In this document: positions 7,205 to 16,019 of the stretch, piece by piece | Layout of the letters: the number at the start of each line of letters is the position of its first letter | How positions within the stretch are numbered: the stretch's first letter is position 1 | Source of the DNA: an uncultured Acinetobacter sp. | Lineage (GTDB): Bacteria > Pseudomonadota > Gammaproteobacteria > Pseudomonadales > Moraxellaceae | Length of the DNA stretch: 17,427 bases | NCBI GenBank assembly: GCA_900766635.1 | Contig: CAAFWA010000062.1 | Coordinates: 1 to 17,427 of the forward strand | Reading direction: 5' to 3' | Made by a program: the position numbers and the translations under genes | Notes under the pieces: model-generated | Told to the model about the DNA's origin: nothing | The model's database searches: none | Seen by the model: the letters and a program-made list of their open reading frames with translations, nothing else

Positions 7205-8008
7205 ATGTCACGTTTAGCCAGCCGATTTGCGACGCTTAAATCACAACAGCGAAAAGCTTTAGTTTCTTATGTGATGGCCGGAGATCCGCATCCACAAGTT
7301 ACCGTTGATTTACTTCACCAAATGGTGGACGCCGGTGTTGATGTGATTGAATTGGGTTTACCGTTCTCTGATCCAATGGCAGATGGTCCAGTGATTGCTT
7401 TAGCTGCAGAGCGTGCTTTAGCAGGTGGCACCAATACCTTGGATGCGCTCAATATGGTCAAAGCCTTCCGTGAAAAAGATACCACTACCCCTGTGGTATT
7501 AATGGGTTATTTAAATCCTGTAGAAGTCATTGGCTATGAACAGTTTGTGGCAACAGCGCATGAATGTGGTGTAGATGGGGTGCTATTGGTGGATTTACCC
7601 CCAGAAGAAGCAGGTGATTTTAATGCGGTGTTAGAGCAATACCACATGGATCAAATCTTCTTACTTGCCCCAACTTCAACCGACGAACGCATTCAGCATG
7701 TCGCTCAACATGCGCGTGGTTTTATTTACTATGTGTCGTTAAAAGGTGTTACGGGTGCAGCCACTTTAGATGTTGCTGAAGCGGCACGTCGTATTGAAAA
7801 AATCAAAGCAGTGACAGACGTACCTGTGGGTGTGGGTTTTGGGATCAGTGATGCGGCCTCAGCCAAAGCCATGGGTGTAGCAGCGGATGCTGTGATCGTC
7901 GGCAGTGCCTTTGTGAAACAATTTGCCACTTTAGCGCCAGAACAAGCCGTGATTGAAACGGTTAATAAAGTCAAGGAGCTTCGAGCTGCGCTCGATGAGT
8001 TAGTATGA
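7205..8008 (+). CDS. trpA: Tryptophan synthase alpha subunit
   Basis: TrpA cleaves indole-3-glycerol phosphate to indole and glyceraldehyde 3-phosphate and passes indole to TrpB. It has 267 residues (E. coli 268). The catalytic residues Glu49 and Asp60 stand at the same numbers as in E. coli, within IELGLPFSDPMADGP. SLKGVTGA is loop 6; VGFGIS and IVGSAFV form the phosphate site. I chose ATG 7205 (MSRLASRFATLK), with AAGGA about 12 bases upstream; a frame opening at 7145 adds 20 residues that do not look like TrpA. Its stop overlaps the accD start as ATGA, making trpA the first gene of an accD-folC operon, away from trpFB. Confidence 0.96.
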   Translation: MSRLASRFATLKSQQRKALVSYVMAGDPHPQVTVDLLHQMVDAGVDVIELGLPFSDPMADGPVIALAAERALAGGTNTLDALNMVKAFREKDTTTPVVLMGYLNPVEVIGYEQFVATAHECGVDGVLLVDLPPEEAGDFNAVLEQYHMDQIFLLAPTSTDERIQHVAQHARGFIYYVSLKGVTGAATLDVAEAARRIEKIKAVTDVPVGVGFGISDAASAKAMGVAADAVIVGSAFVKQFATLAPEQAVIETVNKVKELRAALDELV

Positions 8009-8901
8009 ATCAACAAGTGAAAGCAGGGAAAGTTCTTAGCCCATCGACGCCGTGGACCGAGCGCGGCGTACCAGGTATTCATGTTCCCGATGAACCACAA
8101 GCGGTTAAAGCAACTTCGACTGAACCTACAGTAGAATGTAGCGAGTGTCATGCTTTAGTGACCCGCACTGCGATGGCATTTAATGCGCATGTTTGCCCAC
8201 AATGTGACGAACATCTACGCATGAAAGCCCGTGACCGTTTAACTTGGTTCTTTGATCAAGTGCAAACTGAATTGGGTCAAGAATTCCAAGCCAAAGATCC
8301 ATTAAACTTTGTTGATAGCAAAGCGTATCCAGATCGTATGGCAGAAGCACAAAAGAAAACCGGTGAAACTGAAGCTTTAGTAGTGATGCAAGGTTTACTC
8401 AAAGACTTACCGATGATCGCATGTGCATTTGAGTTTGACTTTATGGGTGGCTCAATGGGTACAGTGGTTGGGGACCGTTTTGTCCAAGCTGCTGAAAAAG
8501 CCATTCAAGATCGTCAAGCATTGGTGTGTTTTGCCGCTTCAGGTGGTGCACGTATGCAAGAGGGTATGTTGTCTTTAATGCAAATGGCACGTACTTCAGC
8601 GGCCATTCAACGTCTAAAAGATGCAGGTTTACCGTACATTGTGGTGCTCACTCATCCTGTATATGGTGGTGTAACCGCCTCTTTAGCGATGTTAGGTGAT
8701 GTGCATATTGCAGAACCTAAAGCCATGATTGGCTTTGCAGGTAAACGCGTGATTGAGCAAACGGTACGTGAAAAATTAGAAGAACCGTTCCAACGTGCAG
8801 AGTACTTACTTGAGCATGGTGTAATCGATCAAATTGTTCATCGTCATGCATTACGTGATACTGTATATCGCATCGTTACGAAATTAATGAACTTACCTTG
8901 A
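8005..8901 (+). CDS. accD: Acetyl-CoA carboxylase carboxyltransferase subunit beta
   Basis: AccD works with AccA to move the carboxyl group from biotin on AccB to acetyl-CoA, making malonyl-CoA for fatty-acid synthesis. It has 298 residues. The N-terminal zinc ribbon is visible as Cys45-x2-Cys48 and Cys64-x2-Cys67. The crotonase-like core shows ASGGARMQEG (178-187) and HPVYGGVTAS (217-226), then MIGFAGKRVIEQT. The start ATG (8005) overlaps the trpA stop by 4 bases, and the stop overlaps the folC TTG by 4 bases, so expression depends on the trpA promoter unless an internal promoter exists. None is obvious. Confidence 0.96.
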   Translation: MNQQVKAGKVLSPSTPWTERGVPGIHVPDEPQAVKATSTEPTVECSECHALVTRTAMAFNAHVCPQCDEHLRMKARDRLTWFFDQVQTELGQEFQAKDPLNFVDSKAYPDRMAEAQKKTGETEALVVMQGLLKDLPMIACAFEFDFMGGSMGTVVGDRFVQAAEKAIQDRQALVCFAASGGARMQEGMLSLMQMARTSAAIQRLKDAGLPYIVVLTHPVYGGVTASLAMLGDVHIAEPKAMIGFAGKRVIEQTVREKLEEPFQRAEYLLEHGVIDQIVHRHALRDTVYRIVTKLMNLP

Positions 8902-10184
8902 ACACACAAGCTCCACTTGCAACAGATTCTTTAGCAACATGGCTCGATTATTGGAGCCATGTTCATGTCACCGGTATCGATTTAGGCTTAGAGCGTGTCA
9001 TTCCTGTGGCCGAAAAGCTCGGGGTGGTTAATCCATCCGCCAAAGTCTTGACCGTGGCAGGCACCAATGGCAAAGGTTCAACCACCACCACCTTAGCTGC
9101 TATTTTAAAAGCAGCAGGTTATCAGGTTGGTCTTTATCAATCGCCGCATATTTACCGTTTTAACGAACGGGTGAAATTAGGCGGTGTTGAGGTCGATGAC
9201 CAAAGTTTGGTGCAGGCATTTGTACAAGTGGATCAAGCACGCCGTGAATGTGGTTTAAGTCTCTCGTTTTTTGAGGCCACCACACTTGCGGCGTTTGTTA
9301 TTTTCAAAGATCAACAATGTGATGTGTGGGTATTAGAAGTCGGTTTAGGTGGACGTTTAGACGTTGTGAATGTGGTTAATCCTGATGTAGCAGTGATTAC
9401 CAACATTGGTTTAGACCATACCGATTGGCTTGGCGATACCATTGAAAAAATTGCCTTTGAAAAAGCAGGCATTATTCGTCCTGATATTCCCGTTATTTTT
9501 GGTGGTCAGCAAGGTTTACCCCAAGCGATTGCCGAAAAAGCAAAAGCGTGTCATGCCGAACTTTATGCACTCAATCGTGATTATTTTTATACAATTGATG
9601 ACGATGGCAAAACATGGAATTTTGCTTCGAGTGCCACGACCTTAAAATTACCGACAGGTGCTTTAGCCCTCGATAATATTTCAACAGCAGTTGCAGCTGT
9701 ACTCGCTAGCGGTTTAGCAGTGAGTCATCGCGCTTTAAGTGAAGGGATTCAAAACGCCAAATTACAAGGTCGTTTTGAAGTGCGTCAAATTCAATCTAAA
9801 ACCGTGATTTTTGATGCCGGCCATAACCCACATGGGATTGAATTTTTACTTAAACAATTAAAACAGTATCGTTTGCATCATCCGCAATATCGCGAAGTGG
9901 TGGCTGTTTTTTCGATGTTGACCGATAAAGACATTCAATCCGTCACTCACCTATTGAAAGATCATATCGCTTTGTGGAAAATTGCAGCACTCGATGTACC
10001 ACGTGCCGCACCGTTAGAACAACTGACGACGGCATTAGGTGATCATAACGTGCAGCATTTTGACAGTGTAAAATTAGCTTTTAAATCAGCGCTCGATGAA
10101 ACAAACAATAATCAGCTGATTTTGGTATGTGGTTCATTTCATACCTTAGAAGCGGTATGGGAGTATTTGCAAGAATGTCAATGA
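8898..10184 (+). CDS. folC: Bifunctional folylpolyglutamate synthase / dihydrofolate synthase
   Basis: FolC adds glutamate to dihydropteroate to make dihydrofolate and then lengthens the polyglutamate tail of folates, using ATP. It has 428 residues (E. coli 422). Motifs: P-loop GTNGKGS (55-61), then SPHIYRFNERV, the Mur-ligase-like GLGGRLDVVN, TNIGLDHTDWLG, and FDAGHNPHG in the C-terminal domain. The best start is TTG 8898, which overlaps the accD stop (TTGA). No early in-frame ATG exists and no Shine-Dalgarno is clear, so translation probably depends on coupling to accD. The stop overlaps the next gene as ATGA. The accD-folC-SPOR order is the same as E. coli accD-folC-dedD. Confidence 0.94.
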   Translation: MNTQAPLATDSLATWLDYWSHVHVTGIDLGLERVIPVAEKLGVVNPSAKVLTVAGTNGKGSTTTTLAAILKAAGYQVGLYQSPHIYRFNERVKLGGVEVDDQSLVQAFVQVDQARRECGLSLSFFEATTLAAFVIFKDQQCDVWVLEVGLGGRLDVVNVVNPDVAVITNIGLDHTDWLGDTIEKIAFEKAGIIRPDIPVIFGGQQGLPQAIAEKAKACHAELYALNRDYFYTIDDDGKTWNFASSATTLKLPTGALALDNISTAVAAVLASGLAVSHRALSEGIQNAKLQGRFEVRQIQSKTVIFDAGHNPHGIEFLLKQLKQYRLHHPQYREVVAVFSMLTDKDIQSVTHLLKDHIALWKIAALDVPRAAPLEQLTTALGDHNVQHFDSVKLAFKSALDETNNNQLILVCGSFHTLEAVWEYLQECQ

Positions 10185-11143
10185 ATAACAAACAACGCTT
10201 GATGGGTGGTGTTGTTTTACTTGGTGGTGGCGTGTTGTTAGCAGCATTGTTGCTCAAAGGCAAAGAAGAAATCCACCAAAACAATATTCGTACGTCTGAT
10301 TTAGTAGAACAAGTCCAACAAAAGCCAAATGCAGCCAATGATGCTGAGCCTGTGGTACAACTACAACCATTAACTGTAGATGTTGCGACTGAGCAGCGCT
10401 TATTGGCAGAACAACGCCGTGCCCGTGAGCAAGCGGTGGCTGAACAAGAAGCCCGTGCCGCAGAATTTTTGGCGATGCAACAACAAGCAGAAGCTGAAGC
10501 TGCACGTAAAGCTGCTGAAGAATATGCCGCTTTAAATGCACATCGTGCCAGTCAGCAAAGCTCAGATAATATTCCACCTGAATTAGTGGAAGATGAAAAG
10601 GCCAAGCAAAAACGTCTTGCTGAAGAGGCTAAAAAATCTCAAGACGAGAAAAAAACGGCTGAGCAAAAAGCCGAAGATAAGCGAAAGGCTGAAGAAGCGA
10701 AAAAAGCTGAAGAAAAACGTAAATTAGAGGCCGAGAAGAAAGCCGAAGAGAAGCGTAAAGCTGAAGAAGAGAAAAAAGCCGAAGAGAAACGTAAGTTAGA
10801 GGCTGAAAAGAAAGCTGAGGAAAAACGTAAGGCTGAAGAAAAGCGTAAAGCCGAAGAAGAGAAAAAAGCAGAAACCAAAAAAGAGGGTAAACCCAACGGA
10901 CAATGGATGGTACAAGTGGCTTTAGCTGCCAACCAAGCCAATGCCGATGCGATTGCCGCTAAGTTACGTGCACAAGGCTATAAAGTCACCAAGAGTCCAA
11001 CCTCTAAAGGGGTACGAATCATGGTAGGACCTGCCAAGAGCCGTGAGGCTGCCGATGACTTACGTAAAAAAGTCAACTCTGATCCGGGTTTAAATACCAA
11101 ATCGGCTTGGGTAATTGATTGGGTGCCTTTAGATAAACGCTAA
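10181..11143 (+). CDS. SPOR-domain membrane protein, DedD-like
   Basis: A 320-residue protein with one N-terminal membrane helix (about 9-25, GGVVLLGGGVLLAALLL), a long charged linker and a C-terminal SPOR domain (about 241-320, WMVQVALAANQANADAIAAKL to WVIDWVPL). SPOR domains bind denuded peptidoglycan at the division septum, so a role in cell division is inferred from the family. The linker holds a K/E/A/R-rich region (about 55-235), likely a coiled coil or single helix, with two 24-residue repeats. ATG 10181 overlaps the folC stop; ATG 10175, two codons earlier, is possible. Its place after accD-folC matches E. coli dedD, though the linker is longer, so I leave the symbol blank. A terminator follows. 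Confidence 0.85.
   Translation: MNNKQRLMGGVVLLGGGVLLAALLLKGKEEIHQNNIRTSDLVEQVQQKPNAANDAEPVVQLQPLTVDVATEQRLLAEQRRAREQAVAEQEARAAEFLAMQQQAEAEAARKAAEEYAALNAHRASQQSSDNIPPELVEDEKAKQKRLAEEAKKSQDEKKTAEQKAEDKRKAEEAKKAEEKRKLEAEKKAEEKRKAEEEKKAEEKRKLEAEKKAEEKRKAEEKRKAEEEKKAETKKEGKPNGQWMVQVALAANQANADAIAAKLRAQGYKVTKSPTSKGVRIMVGPAKSREAADDLRKKVNSDPGLNTKSAWVIDWVPLDKR
10700..10843 (+). repeat. Two 72-bp in-frame tandem repeats in the SPOR-protein linker
   Basis: Copies at 10700-10771 and 10772-10843 encode the same 24 residues (KKAEEKRKLEAEKKAEEKRK plus AEE) except for the last one (E or K). The DNA differs at many third positions, so the duplication is old or kept by protein selection. Shorter AEEKRK units occur on both sides. 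Confidence 0.8.
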
Positions 11144-11163
11144 ATGCGCATGTAATTTTATTT

Positions 11164-11199
11164 AGGGATTGATCCAATGGATGAATCCCTTTTTATTTT
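11164..11199 (+). terminator. Intrinsic terminator after trpA-accD-folC-SPOR
   Basis: AGGGATT pairs with AATCCCT (11164-11170 with 11184-11190), with an inner ATCC/GGAT helix, then a T-rich tail TTTTATTTT. It begins 21 bases after the SPOR gene stop and separates that operon from secA. Confidence 0.88.
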
Positions 11200-11259
11200 C
11201 AATACAGCAGCTTTAAATGCGCTTCACATATTTTTTTTATCAAGCACATCCAAAAAGCC

Positions 11260-11287
11260 TTGTACTTGAAATTTCTAGCACCATAAT
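11260..11287 (+). promoter_or_regulatory. Candidate secA promoter
   Basis: TTGTAC (11260-11265) and CATAAT (11282-11287) are 16 bases apart, 54 bases before the secA start. Both are reasonable sigma-70 matches and lie after the upstream terminator. No secM-like gene is present in this gap, where E. coli has one. Confidence 0.45.
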
Positions 11288-11341
11288 AACGGCTAAGAAC
11301 AAATTTTTTCTTTTGACAAGCAAGATTTAGAGAGTCTATTC

Positions 11342-14056
11342 ATGTTGGCAAGTCTGATCGGAGGAATCTTCGGTACCAAAAATGAGCGTGAACTCAAACG
11401 CATGCGTAAAATCGTAGATAAGATTAATGCGCTCGAGCCGACGATATCTGCCTTAAACGATGCAGACTTATCTGCAAAAACCCAAGAATTCAAACAACGT
11501 TATAACAAAGGTGAAAGCCTAGACCAACTTCTGCCTGAAGCATTTGCGGTATGTCGTGAAGCAGGTAAGCGTATTATGGGGATGCGTCACTATGACGTAC
11601 AGCTCATCGGTGGTATTACCCTACACGAGGGGAAAATTGCTGAGATGCGTACCGGTGAGGGTAAAACCCTCATGGGAACTTTGGCATCTTACTTAAATGC
11701 ATTGAGTGGTCAGGGTGTGCATGTCATCACCGTCAACGACTATTTGGCACAGCGTGATGCTGAGTTAAACCGCCCGTTATTTGAGTTTTTAGGTTTAAGC
11801 ATTGGCGTGATTTACTCGATGCAAGATCCAATCGAAAAAGCCCAAGCTTATCGTGCAGATATTACCTACGGTACCAATAACGAATTTGGCTTTGACTATT
11901 TACGTGACAACATGGTGTTTTCTTTAGAAGAAAAGAAACAGCGTGGTTTAACCTATGCCATTATCGATGAGGTCGATTCGATCTTAATTGATGAAGCACG
12001 TACGCCGTTAATTATTTCAGGTCAAAGTGATGATTCATCGCAGCTTTATGCGGCGATTAACACTATTCCACCTAAATTAAAGCCACAACAAGAAGAAAAA
12101 GTTGCAGATGGCGGACATTTTTGGATTGATGAAAAACAGCGTTCAGTTGAAATGACCGAAATTGGTTATGAAACCGTTGAACAAGAACTGATTGCTATGG
12201 GCTTGTTGGCTGAGGGTGAAAGTTTATATTCAGCTGCTAATTTAAACCTTGTGCATCATGTGTCAGCCGCGATTCGTGCACATTTTTTGTATCAACGCAA
12301 CGTACATTACATTATCCATGAGGGTGAAGTTATCATCGTGGATGAAAACACTGGTCGTACGATGCCGGGGCGTCGTTGGTCTGAGGGCTTACACCAAGCG
12401 GTGGAAGCCAAAGAAGGTTTAGAAATTCAACCTGAAAACCAAACTTTAGCGACCACGACATTCCAAAACTATTTCCGTCTGTATAAAAAGCTCTCAGGTA
12501 TGACAGGTACTGCCGATACTGAAGCGGCGGAAATGAAAGAAATTTATGGTTTAGATGTTGTATTGATTCCAACCCATCGCCCAATGGTGCGTAAAGACCA
12601 TGACGATTTAATCTATTTAAATCGTGAGGGGAAATACAACGCAATTATCCAAGAGATTCAGCGTATTCACGAATCCGGTGTTGCACCGATCTTAATTGGT
12701 ACAGCCACTATTGATGCTTCAGAGATTTTATCTGAAAAGCTCAAAGCCGCAGGCATTCACCACGAAGTGTTAAATGCCAAGCAGCACGAACGTGAAGCCG
12801 ATATTATTGCTCAAGCAGGTGCACCGCGTGCTGTGACCATTGCCACCAACATGGCCGGTCGTGGTACCGATATTTTACTGGGTGGTAACTGGAAAGCCTT
12901 ACTTGCGAAAATTGAAAATCCAACCCCAGAAGATGAAGCACGCTTAAAAGCAGAGTGGGAGAAAAACCACGAAGCGGTATTGGCATCGGGTGGTTTACAC
13001 ATTATTGGTTCAGAGCGTCACGAATCACGTCGTATTGATAACCAATTACGTGGTCGTGCGGGTCGTCAAGGTGACCCGGGTGTATCACGTTTCTATTTGT
13101 CGCTTGAAGATGACTTAATGCGTATTTTCGCAGGTGATCGTGTCGTGAACATGATGAAAGCCATGGGTCTTTCAGAAGATGAAGCGATTGAGCACAAAAT
13201 GGTGTCACGTTCTATCGAAAATGCACAGCGTAAAGTTGAAGCACGTAACTTCGATATTCGTAAAAACTTGCTCAAATACGATGACGTGAATAACGAACAA
13301 CGTAAGATCATTTATTCACAACGTGATGACATCTTAGCCGAAAGCTCATTACATGCCTATTTAGAAGAAATGCACCGTGAAGTGATGAAAGGTGTGATTG
13401 AAACCTATATTCCACCCGAGTCGATTCATGACCAATGGGATGTGCCTGGTTTAGAAGCCGCACTGCGTGAAGAGTTTTCAATTGATTTGCCAATTCACGA
13501 ATGGTTAGAGCAAGATCGTCGTTTAGATGAAGAGGGACTTGCACGCCGTGTGACCAATGAAGTTGTGGCGCGTTATAACTCACGTCGTGAGCAAATGGGC
13601 GCTGAATCGGCAGCCATGCTTGAGCGTCATTTTATGCTCAGCTCGCTCGATCGTCATTGGAAAGAGCATCTAGCGGCGATGGATTACCTACGCCAAGGGA
13701 TTCATTTACGCGGTTATGCCCAAAAAAATCCTGAGCAAGAGTACAAAAAAGAAGCATTTAACTTATTTGTAAACATGCTTGCGGTAATTAAATCAGATGT
13801 AGTCACAGATTTATCGAGAATCCATGTGCCAACAGCTGAAGAAATTGCCGAGATGGAAGCCCAAAAGCAAGCACAAGCTGAAGCACAAGCCGCAGCATTG
13901 CAAATGAATCTCACAAGTGTCGCAGATACCCCTGAAGTTGAAGCGCAATTTGAGGCCACTCAACCTGAAGCAACTTTTGCTCCACCTACAAGTCGTAATG
14001 CACCATGTCCGTGTGGTTCAGGTTTAAAATATAAGCAATGTCACGGTAAGATTTAA
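11342..14056 (+). CDS. secA: Preprotein translocase ATPase SecA
   Basis: SecA is the motor that pushes unfolded secretory proteins through SecYEG. The protein is full length at 904 residues (E. coli 901). Walker A MRTGEGKT is at 102-109 with Lys108; Walker B IIDEVD has Asp209 and Glu210, the E. coli positions. The second helicase domain shows [16 protein letters not shown] and [13 protein letters not shown]. The C-terminal zinc finger C-x-C-x8-C-H (Cys889, Cys891, Cys900, His901), which binds SecB and phospholipid, is intact, so the protein should be SecB-responsive. ATG 11342 gives the usual [21 protein letters not shown] start; the ribosome site (GAGAG) is weak. It stands alone between terminators. 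Confidence 0.98.
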   Translation: MLASLIGGIFGTKNERELKRMRKIVDKINALEPTISALNDADLSAKTQEFKQRYNKGESLDQLLPEAFAVCREAGKRIMGMRHYDVQLIGGITLHEGKIAEMRTGEGKTLMGTLASYLNALSGQGVHVITVNDYLAQRDAELNRPLFEFLGLSIGVIYSMQDPIEKAQAYRADITYGTNNEFGFDYLRDNMVFSLEEKKQRGLTYAIIDEVDSILIDEARTPLIISGQSDDSSQLYAAINTIPPKLKPQQEEKVADGGHFWIDEKQRSVEMTEIGYETVEQELIAMGLLAEGESLYSAANLNLVHHVSAAIRAHFLYQRNVHYIIHEGEVIIVDENTGRTMPGRRWSEGLHQAVEAKEGLEIQPENQTLATTTFQNYFRLYKKLSGMTGTADTEAAEMKEIYGLDVVLIPTHRPMVRKDHDDLIYLNREGKYNAIIQEIQRIHESGVAPILIGTATIDASEILSEKLKAAGIHHEVLNAKQHEREADIIAQAGAPRAVTIATNMAGRGTDILLGGNWKALLAKIENPTPEDEARLKAEWEKNHEAVLASGGLHIIGSERHESRRIDNQLRGRAGRQGDPGVSRFYLSLEDDLMRIFAGDRVVNMMKAMGLSEDEAIEHKMVSRSIENAQRKVEARNFDIRKNLLKYDDVNNEQRKIIYSQRDDILAESSLHAYLEEMHREVMKGVIETYIPPESIHDQWDVPGLEAALREEFSIDLPIHEWLEQDRRLDEEGLARRVTNEVVARYNSRREQMGAESAAMLERHFMLSSLDRHWKEHLAAMDYLRQGIHLRGYAQKNPEQEYKKEAFNLFVNMLAVIKSDVVTDLSRIHVPTAEEIAEMEAQKQAQAEAQAAALQMNLTSVADTPEVEAQFEATQPEATFAPPTSRNAPCPCGSGLKYKQCHGKI

Positions 14057-14068
14057 GTTTTACCTTAG

Positions 14069-14096
14069 AAGAAGCCACTGTGAAGTGGCTTCTTTT
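14069..14096 (+). terminator. Intrinsic terminator after secA
   Basis: AGAAGCCACT / AGTGGCTTCT (14070-14079 with 14084-14093) forms a perfect 10-bp stem with loop GTGA, extended by an A-T pair and followed by T's. It begins 12 bases after the secA stop. Confidence 0.92.
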
Positions 14097-14125
14097 TACT
14101 CAGTTCAATAGGATTTGCAGTAACG

Positions 14126-14138
14126 ACCATTCAATGGT
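14126..14138. repeat. Palindrome ACCATT-C-AATGGT upstream of the secreted protein
   Basis: A perfect 6-bp inverted repeat around one base, within the only gap that can hold the promoter of the next gene. A TTGCAG (14115-14120) and TTTAAT (14140-14145) pair would place it in the promoter spacer, although the 19-base spacing is long. An operator role is inference. Confidence 0.4.
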
Positions 14139-14173
14139 ATTTAATTGCTATCTCAAATTTTATGGATAATACA

Positions 14174-14509
14174 ATGAAAAAAGCATTCAAGATGGCCGCT
14201 GTGGTCTTAGCAAGTTTACCTGCCTTAAGTTTTGCCGAGCAACTCACCACGACCCCTGAAAAAGTTAAAGCGGCTATTGGTCCACAGACCGCTCAAGCGA
14301 TTGTGAAGGATAATCAAATTATTGTGATTAGCCCACGTACAGGGATCAGTTACGCGTTTAACAATGAGAATAAACCGCTTGTATTACAAACACAGGCAAT
14401 TGAAGCAGCACATCGTGGCAACATCGAGCGTATTGTGGCATCTAATCCTGCGCTGTCTCCTGAAAGTCAGGAAAAGGCTAAACAAGCTTTGTTAAATGCA
14501 GCACAATAA
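14174..14509 (+). CDS. Small secreted protein of unknown function
   Basis: I do not recognise the family. The 111-residue product has a clear Sec signal peptide: KK near the start, hydrophobic core MAAVVLASLPAL, and cleavage after SFA (residue 21, ahead of EQ). The mature part of about 90 residues has no cysteine, so it is not a lipoprotein and has no disulfides. It appears to be a short beta region (QIIVISPRTGISYAF) followed by a helical tail ending KQALLNAAQ. ATG 14174 is chosen because the signal peptide then starts MKKAF; ATG 14162 adds four residues. Neither has a strong Shine-Dalgarno. It is flanked by terminators on both sides, so it is a single-gene unit in the periplasm. Confidence 0.75.
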   Translation: MKKAFKMAAVVLASLPALSFAEQLTTTPEKVKAAIGPQTAQAIVKDNQIIVISPRTGISYAFNNENKPLVLQTQAIEAAHRGNIERIVASNPALSPESQEKAKQALLNAAQ

Positions 14510-14527
14510 GTCAATCGTTAAACGTCA

Positions 14528-14554
14528 AAAACCAGTCTGAGGACTGGTTTTTTT
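14528..14554 (+). terminator. Intrinsic terminator after the secreted-protein gene
   Basis: AAAACCAGTC / GACTGGTTTT (14528-14537 with 14542-14551) with loop TGAG and a T-run to 14554. It lies 18 bases after the stop codon. Confidence 0.92.
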
Positions 14555-14656
14555 AACCCCATAGAAAAGCGAGGCATTTAGACCTAGGGGCTCGATTTTT
14601 TTAACAATATCTAATAAGCTGTGACTTTCATATACAACCAAATTGGAAGTTTAAAA

Positions 14657-15877
14657 ATGGCAGTCGGTGACGTAGCAATGCCACAGATGCATGTGGTACA
14701 CGGGGTAAAAATTGGTTCGGCTGAAGCGTATGTGCGTTATCAGAATCGACGTGACCTTGTCATTTTTGAATTTAGTGAAGGCACCAATGTCGCAGGGGTA
14801 TTCACACAAAATGCCTTTTGTGCAGCACCTGTACATGTGTCTAAAGCTCACTTACAACAAACCAATCCCCGTTATTTAGTCATTAATACTGGTAATGCCA
14901 ATGCAGGGACAGGCAAAATTGGTATGGCCAATGCTGAAGCAACTTGTGAAAAGTTAGCTGAATTGGCAGGAGTCAACAAAAATCAAATTTTACCGTTCTC
15001 TACAGGCGTGATTGGTGAGCAACTGCCAATGCCACGCTTATTAGCAGGCTTACAACCTGCATTAGAAACCTTACGTGATGATGCTTGGGGCGATGCTGCA
15101 ACAGGTATTATGACTACTGATACCACACCAAAAGGTGCATCTGAGCAATTTGAGCTTGACGGTATTACCTACACCATGACCGGTATTTCCAAAGGTGCAG
15201 GCATGATTCGTCCTAATATGGCAACCATGCTTGGCTTTGTGGCAACTGATGCGCCAATTGCACGTGATTTGGTACAAGCCTTGTTATCAGCAGCGGTCAA
15301 TCAATCTTTTAACCGCATTACCATTGATGGTGACACCTCAACCAATGATTCATGTATCTTTGCAGCTACAGGTCAAGCAGGTGGCGTAGAAATAAGCTCA
15401 AGCGACGACCCACGTTATGCGCAAGTCGCTGAAGTGTTAACTCGTATTATGAGACGTCTTGCACAGTTGATTGTGCGTGATGGTGAGGGTGCAACCAAGT
15501 TTATTACCGTTGCTGTTGAAGGTGGTGTAAATACCCAAGAGTGCTGTGACATTGCCTATAGTATTGCCCATTCGCCTTTGGTGAAAACTGCGCTTTTTGC
15601 TTCAGATCCTAACTGGGGACGTATCCTAGCGGCAATTGGTTATGCTGGTGTTAAAGACTTAGACGTTGAAAAAATTCAAGTTTGGTTGGATGACGTGCAA
15701 ATCTGTAAAGATGGTGGTGCTGCAGAAGATTACACCGAAGAAGCAGGTGCACGCGTGATGGCGCAATCTGAGATTACCATTCGTGTAGCGCTAGGTCGTG
15801 GTACTGCCCAAGATACAGTTTATACTTGTGACTTATCTTACGATTACGTCAAAATTAATGCCGACTACCGTTCGTAA
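14657..15877 (+). CDS. argJ: Glutamate N-acetyltransferase / ornithine acetyltransferase
   Basis: ArgJ moves the acetyl group from N-acetylornithine to glutamate, recycling acetyl groups in arginine synthesis. Many members also make N-acetylglutamate from acetyl-CoA. The chain of 406 residues should cleave itself between Ala189 and Thr190 in [11 protein letters not shown], leaving Thr190 as the nucleophile. The oxyanion-hole Thr116-Gly117 ([10 protein letters not shown]), [11 protein letters not shown], the substrate region INADTSTND-like [12 protein letters not shown], and [16 protein letters not shown] are all present. ATG 14657 follows TTGGAAG by a good distance; a GTG at 14621 opens the same frame earlier without support. 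It stands alone, not in an arg cluster, with a terminator behind. Whether it is mono- or bifunctional cannot be read from sequence. Confidence 0.96.
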   Translation: MAVGDVAMPQMHVVHGVKIGSAEAYVRYQNRRDLVIFEFSEGTNVAGVFTQNAFCAAPVHVSKAHLQQTNPRYLVINTGNANAGTGKIGMANAEATCEKLAELAGVNKNQILPFSTGVIGEQLPMPRLLAGLQPALETLRDDAWGDAATGIMTTDTTPKGASEQFELDGITYTMTGISKGAGMIRPNMATMLGFVATDAPIARDLVQALLSAAVNQSFNRITIDGDTSTNDSCIFAATGQAGGVEISSSDDPRYAQVAEVLTRIMRRLAQLIVRDGEGATKFITVAVEGGVNTQECCDIAYSIAHSPLVKTALFASDPNWGRILAAIGYAGVKDLDVEKIQVWLDDVQICKDGGAAEDYTEEAGARVMAQSEITIRVALGRGTAQDTVYTCDLSYDYVKINADYRS

Positions 15878-15894
15878 TTTTATCTAGTCTGATC

Positions 15895-15917
15895 AGCCTC
15901 ATTCGTGAGGCTTTTTT
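15895..15917 (+). terminator. Intrinsic terminator after argJ
   Basis: AGCCTCA / TGAGGCT (15895-15901 with 15906-15912) closed by a stable TTCG tetraloop and followed by six T's (15912-15917). Confidence 0.93.
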
Positions 15918-15939
15918 ATCATTGTTATTTTTTACTCAC

Positions 15940-15980
15940 TGGTCAAAAAAGCACACTGCCATTTTGATCGGGTTTGACCA
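15940..15980. repeat. 8-bp inverted repeat TGGTCAAA...TTTGACCA before nadA
   Basis: The arms (15940-15947 and 15973-15980) are perfect complements with centres 33 bases apart, close to three helical turns. They lie between the argJ terminator and the nadA start. They could be paired binding sites for a dimeric regulator; no regulator is identified. Confidence 0.4.
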
Positions 15981-15983
15981 ATC

Positions 15984-16001
15984 AGGCTTCGCAATAAGCC
16001 T
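15984..16001 (+). promoter_or_regulatory. Hairpin just before the nadA ribosome site
   Basis: AGGCTT / AAGCCT (15984-15989 with 15996-16001) forms a 6-bp stem with a 6-base loop and ends six bases before the AGGGA ribosome site (16008-16012). It may affect translation of nadA. It has no T-run. Confidence 0.35.
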
Positions 16002-16019
16002 TTATGTAGGGAACACACT

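Noticed and set aside
10639..10941. Serine/phenylalanine-rich minus-strand frame, SSAFFSASNLRFSS repeats
   Set aside because: It is the reverse reading of the K/E-rich repeats of the SPOR protein.
11313..11341. Perfect TTGACA just before secA as a promoter
   Set aside because: No -10 follows at 16-18 bases (CTATTC) and transcription would begin inside the coding region.
14571..14605. CGAG...CTCG stem followed by T's before argJ as an attenuator
   Set aside because: The stem is only four sure base pairs with mismatches inside; too weak to call.
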